Assembly: GCA_002423545.1 (NCBI GenBank)
Contig: DIWP01000019.1
Span: forward strand, 110,202-160,245
Reading direction: 5' to 3'
Origin: Thermoleophilia bacterium UBA6103
Lineage (GTDB): Bacteria; Actinomycetota; Thermoleophilia; UBA2241
Length of the DNA: 50,044 nt
Shown here: positions 47,855 to 50,044 of the stretch, piece by piece
Layout: each line of letters opens with the position of its first letter
How positions within the stretch are numbered: position 1 is the first letter of the stretch
Notes under the pieces: generated by a model
What the model was told of the DNA's origin: nothing
The model's database searches: none
The model's input: the letters and a program-made list of their open reading frames with translations, nothing else
Translations under genes and position numbers: made by a program

Positions 47855-49279
47855 TCACGCCGTCCCCTCAACGTGAGAAGCGCGAAACAGGCGCACGCAC
47901 ACGTCGTCGGCAACGTAGCGCCCCTTCCGCGTCACTCTTAGTGTACCACCGGCAGCGGGAGCGGCCACAGTGACGAACCCCGCCGACGAGAGGCGCTCCA
48001 CCTCCGCCATGTCGAGCACCGGAGACACCTCATCGAGCGGCAGCGGCAGGCCGATGCGGGCAGCCAGATAGAGCCGCTCGCGCAGACGGTCGCGCGGCGT
48101 GAGCCACTCGATCTCGCGCGGCGGCGCGTCGCGGCGCCTCGCCCATGCCCTCGACGCAGCGGGAGGCGTGCCGGACAGGTCGGCGGCCGACGAGAGGCGC
48201 TCTGCCACCGGACCGTCGCCCGCTGCGCGGCCGCCTCCCACGAGCGCCGCGAAGTACGCCGACACGTCCGGCACGTCGCGCCGCCGCAGCCCGCCGAGTG
48301 TGCTCACCGACCCGGGGCCGAGACCGAGGTAATCCCGACCACGCCACACCGCCATGTTGTGACGGCAGCGGCGACCCGGTCGGCTGAAGTTGCTGACCTC
48401 GTACCAGTGCAAGCCGAGCCGCTCGAGGCCGCGCACGACGGCCCGGTACATCTCGGCCCGCTGGTCGACGTCCGGCCGGGCGCTCGCGGCAGCCGTCTCG
48501 AGGCCGCAGGAAGATGCGACCGAGGCGGGGGGTCGGCCGGCGCCCAGCCGCGACGCGAGCGGTGTGCCGACCGTCACCTCGAGCTCGTACCACGAGACGT
48601 GATCGGGCCTGAGCGTGGCCACCGTCGCCAGCTCAGCCTCGATGTCGGCCATGGTCTGGCCGGGCAGCCCGAACATCAGGTCCATCCCCACGTTCGTGAC
48701 ACCGGCCCGGCGCAGCCGGCGATACGCCGCCGCCGGGTCGCCGGCGGCACGCCGGCCGACGGTCCGGCGCAGCATGGGATCGAAGCTCTGGACACCGAGC
48801 GACACGCGCGCGCCACGCTGTGCCGCCCACCGGGCGAGCTTCTCATCGACGTCTTCGGGGTTCGCCTCGACGCTCACCTCGGCCGCCGGCGTCAGGTATT
48901 GCTGCAGGGCGGCGACGATACGTTCGAGCCGCGCCGGGCCGAGCAGCGACGGCGTGCCGCCGCCCAGGTAGACCGTGTGCAGGCGACGCACGACGCCGGC
49001 CCGCCGCTCGACCTCCCACTCGTGCAGCAGAGCGTCGACGAAGCGGTCGAGCAGATCCACAGCGCCGTCGCGAAGATCGACGTCGGCGACCGCGGCGTCC
49101 GCGCCGCTGCTCGCCGGGACGGCCCCGGCGTCCGCCCCCGCGGGCCGGCCGGCTGCCGCGAGTCCGGCGACCCCGGGCGCCAGAGGCAGCGAGAAGAAGT
49201 CGCAGTAGTCGCACTTCTCGCGACAGAAGGGGACATGCACGTACAGATGTTGCGGTGCCGGTCTGCGCTCGGACGGCAC
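47855..49279 (-). CDS. hemW: HemW-like radical SAM protein (heme chaperone)
   Basis: HemN-like radical SAM protein of the HemW type, 474 residues. The [4Fe-4S] motif is VPFCREKCDYCDF (CxxxCxxC), followed by YLGGGTPSLL, VEANPEDVDEK and VSLGVQSFDPMLRRTVGR. HemW binds and hands over heme; it is often mislabelled coproporphyrinogen III oxidase. Two Ala/Pro/Gly-rich inserts (about 40-70 and 255-285) lengthen it beyond the typical 380 residues. GTG at 49279 is preferred because GGAGG lies 5 nt upstream; GTG at 49315 or ATG at 49297 are alternatives. The lepA - hemW - hrcA - dnaJ order is common. Confidence 0.93.
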   Translation of the reverse strand: MPSERRPAPQHLYVHVPFCREKCDYCDFFSLPLAPGVAGLAAAGRPAGADAGAVPASSGADAAVADVDLRDGAVDLLDRFVDALLHEWEVERRAGVVRRLHTVYLGGGTPSLLGPARLERIVAALQQYLTPAAEVSVEANPEDVDEKLARWAAQRGARVSLGVQSFDPMLRRTVGRRAAGDPAAAYRRLRRAGVTNVGMDLMFGLPGQTMADIEAELATVATLRPDHVSWYELEVTVGTPLASRLGAGRPPASVASSCGLETAAASARPDVDQRAEMYRAVVRGLERLGLHWYEVSNFSRPGRRCRHNMAVWRGRDYLGLGPGSVSTLGGLRRRDVPDVSAYFAALVGGGRAAGDGPVAERLSSAADLSGTPPAASRAWARRRDAPPREIEWLTPRDRLRERLYLAARIGLPLPLDEVSPVLDMAEVERLSSAGFVTVAAPAAGGTLRVTRKGRYVADDVCVRLFRASHVEGTA

Positions 49280-49349
49280 GCTGCCCTCCACCGCCATACG
49301 ATCACTCAGCGTCACGCGCGCGCACGCCCGCGGTCCGCCCGGGCGGCCA

Positions 49350-50044
<695 letters not shown>

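Overview
The window is about 70% GC, densely coded and mostly transcribed leftward (minus strand). Codon usage, many GTG starts, gene content and secreted coiled-coil peptidoglycan hydrolases suggest an actinobacterial-type genome, perhaps near Thermoleophilia or Coriobacteriia. That placement is inference; no rRNA is present. No CRISPR array, insertion sequence, integrase or phage gene was seen.

Region 1 (1-8.2 kb): the 5' part of a form II RuBisCO gene (cbbM), two small cupin proteins, a secreted protein with an internal 83-residue-offset duplication, then a leftward operon HEAT protein - DAK2/DegV fusion (fatty acid kinase type) - DUF454 protein - rpiA - CPA1 Na+/H+ antiporter. RpiA would also serve a Calvin cycle, but no other Calvin gene is visible.

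Region 2 (8.2-24.3 kb): a leftward catabolic locus. From its 5' end it reads formamidase/acetamidase, RpiR-type regulator, glutamine-synthetase-like ligase, FluG-type amidohydrolase, M20 hydrolase, LIV-type binding protein, class III aminotransferase, livF-livH-livM-livG, a PAS protein, an MttB-family methyltransferase and an SDR protein. The regulator and the formamidase gene carry the same promoter layout: a GGAA-N6-TTCC palindrome, 3 nt, a TTGAYT -35, 17 nt, and a -10. This suggests one regulon for uptake and breakdown of an amide, amine or gamma-glutamyl compound.

Region 3 (24.4-37 kb): a UvrD-like helicase with an unrecognised N-terminal region, a PPK2 kinase, two tandem MoxR ATPases (one fused to a VWA domain) sharing exact 59- and 63-bp stretches, a DUF2284 protein, a membrane-anchored beta-domain gene broken by an in-frame TGA, three modular secreted cell-wall hydrolases, tRNA-Leu(CAA), and a YbhN-like membrane protein. 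Two hydrolase genes have structured-looking leaders.

Region 4 (37-50 kb): a housekeeping run read leftward: lepA (partial), hemW, hrcA, dnaJ, prmA, mtaB-like, yqeY-like, phoH, ybeY, a DgkA-PAP2 fusion, cdd, era, then deoC and hisI from their own promoter. Several genes overlap or abut by 1-7 nt, pointing to translational coupling.
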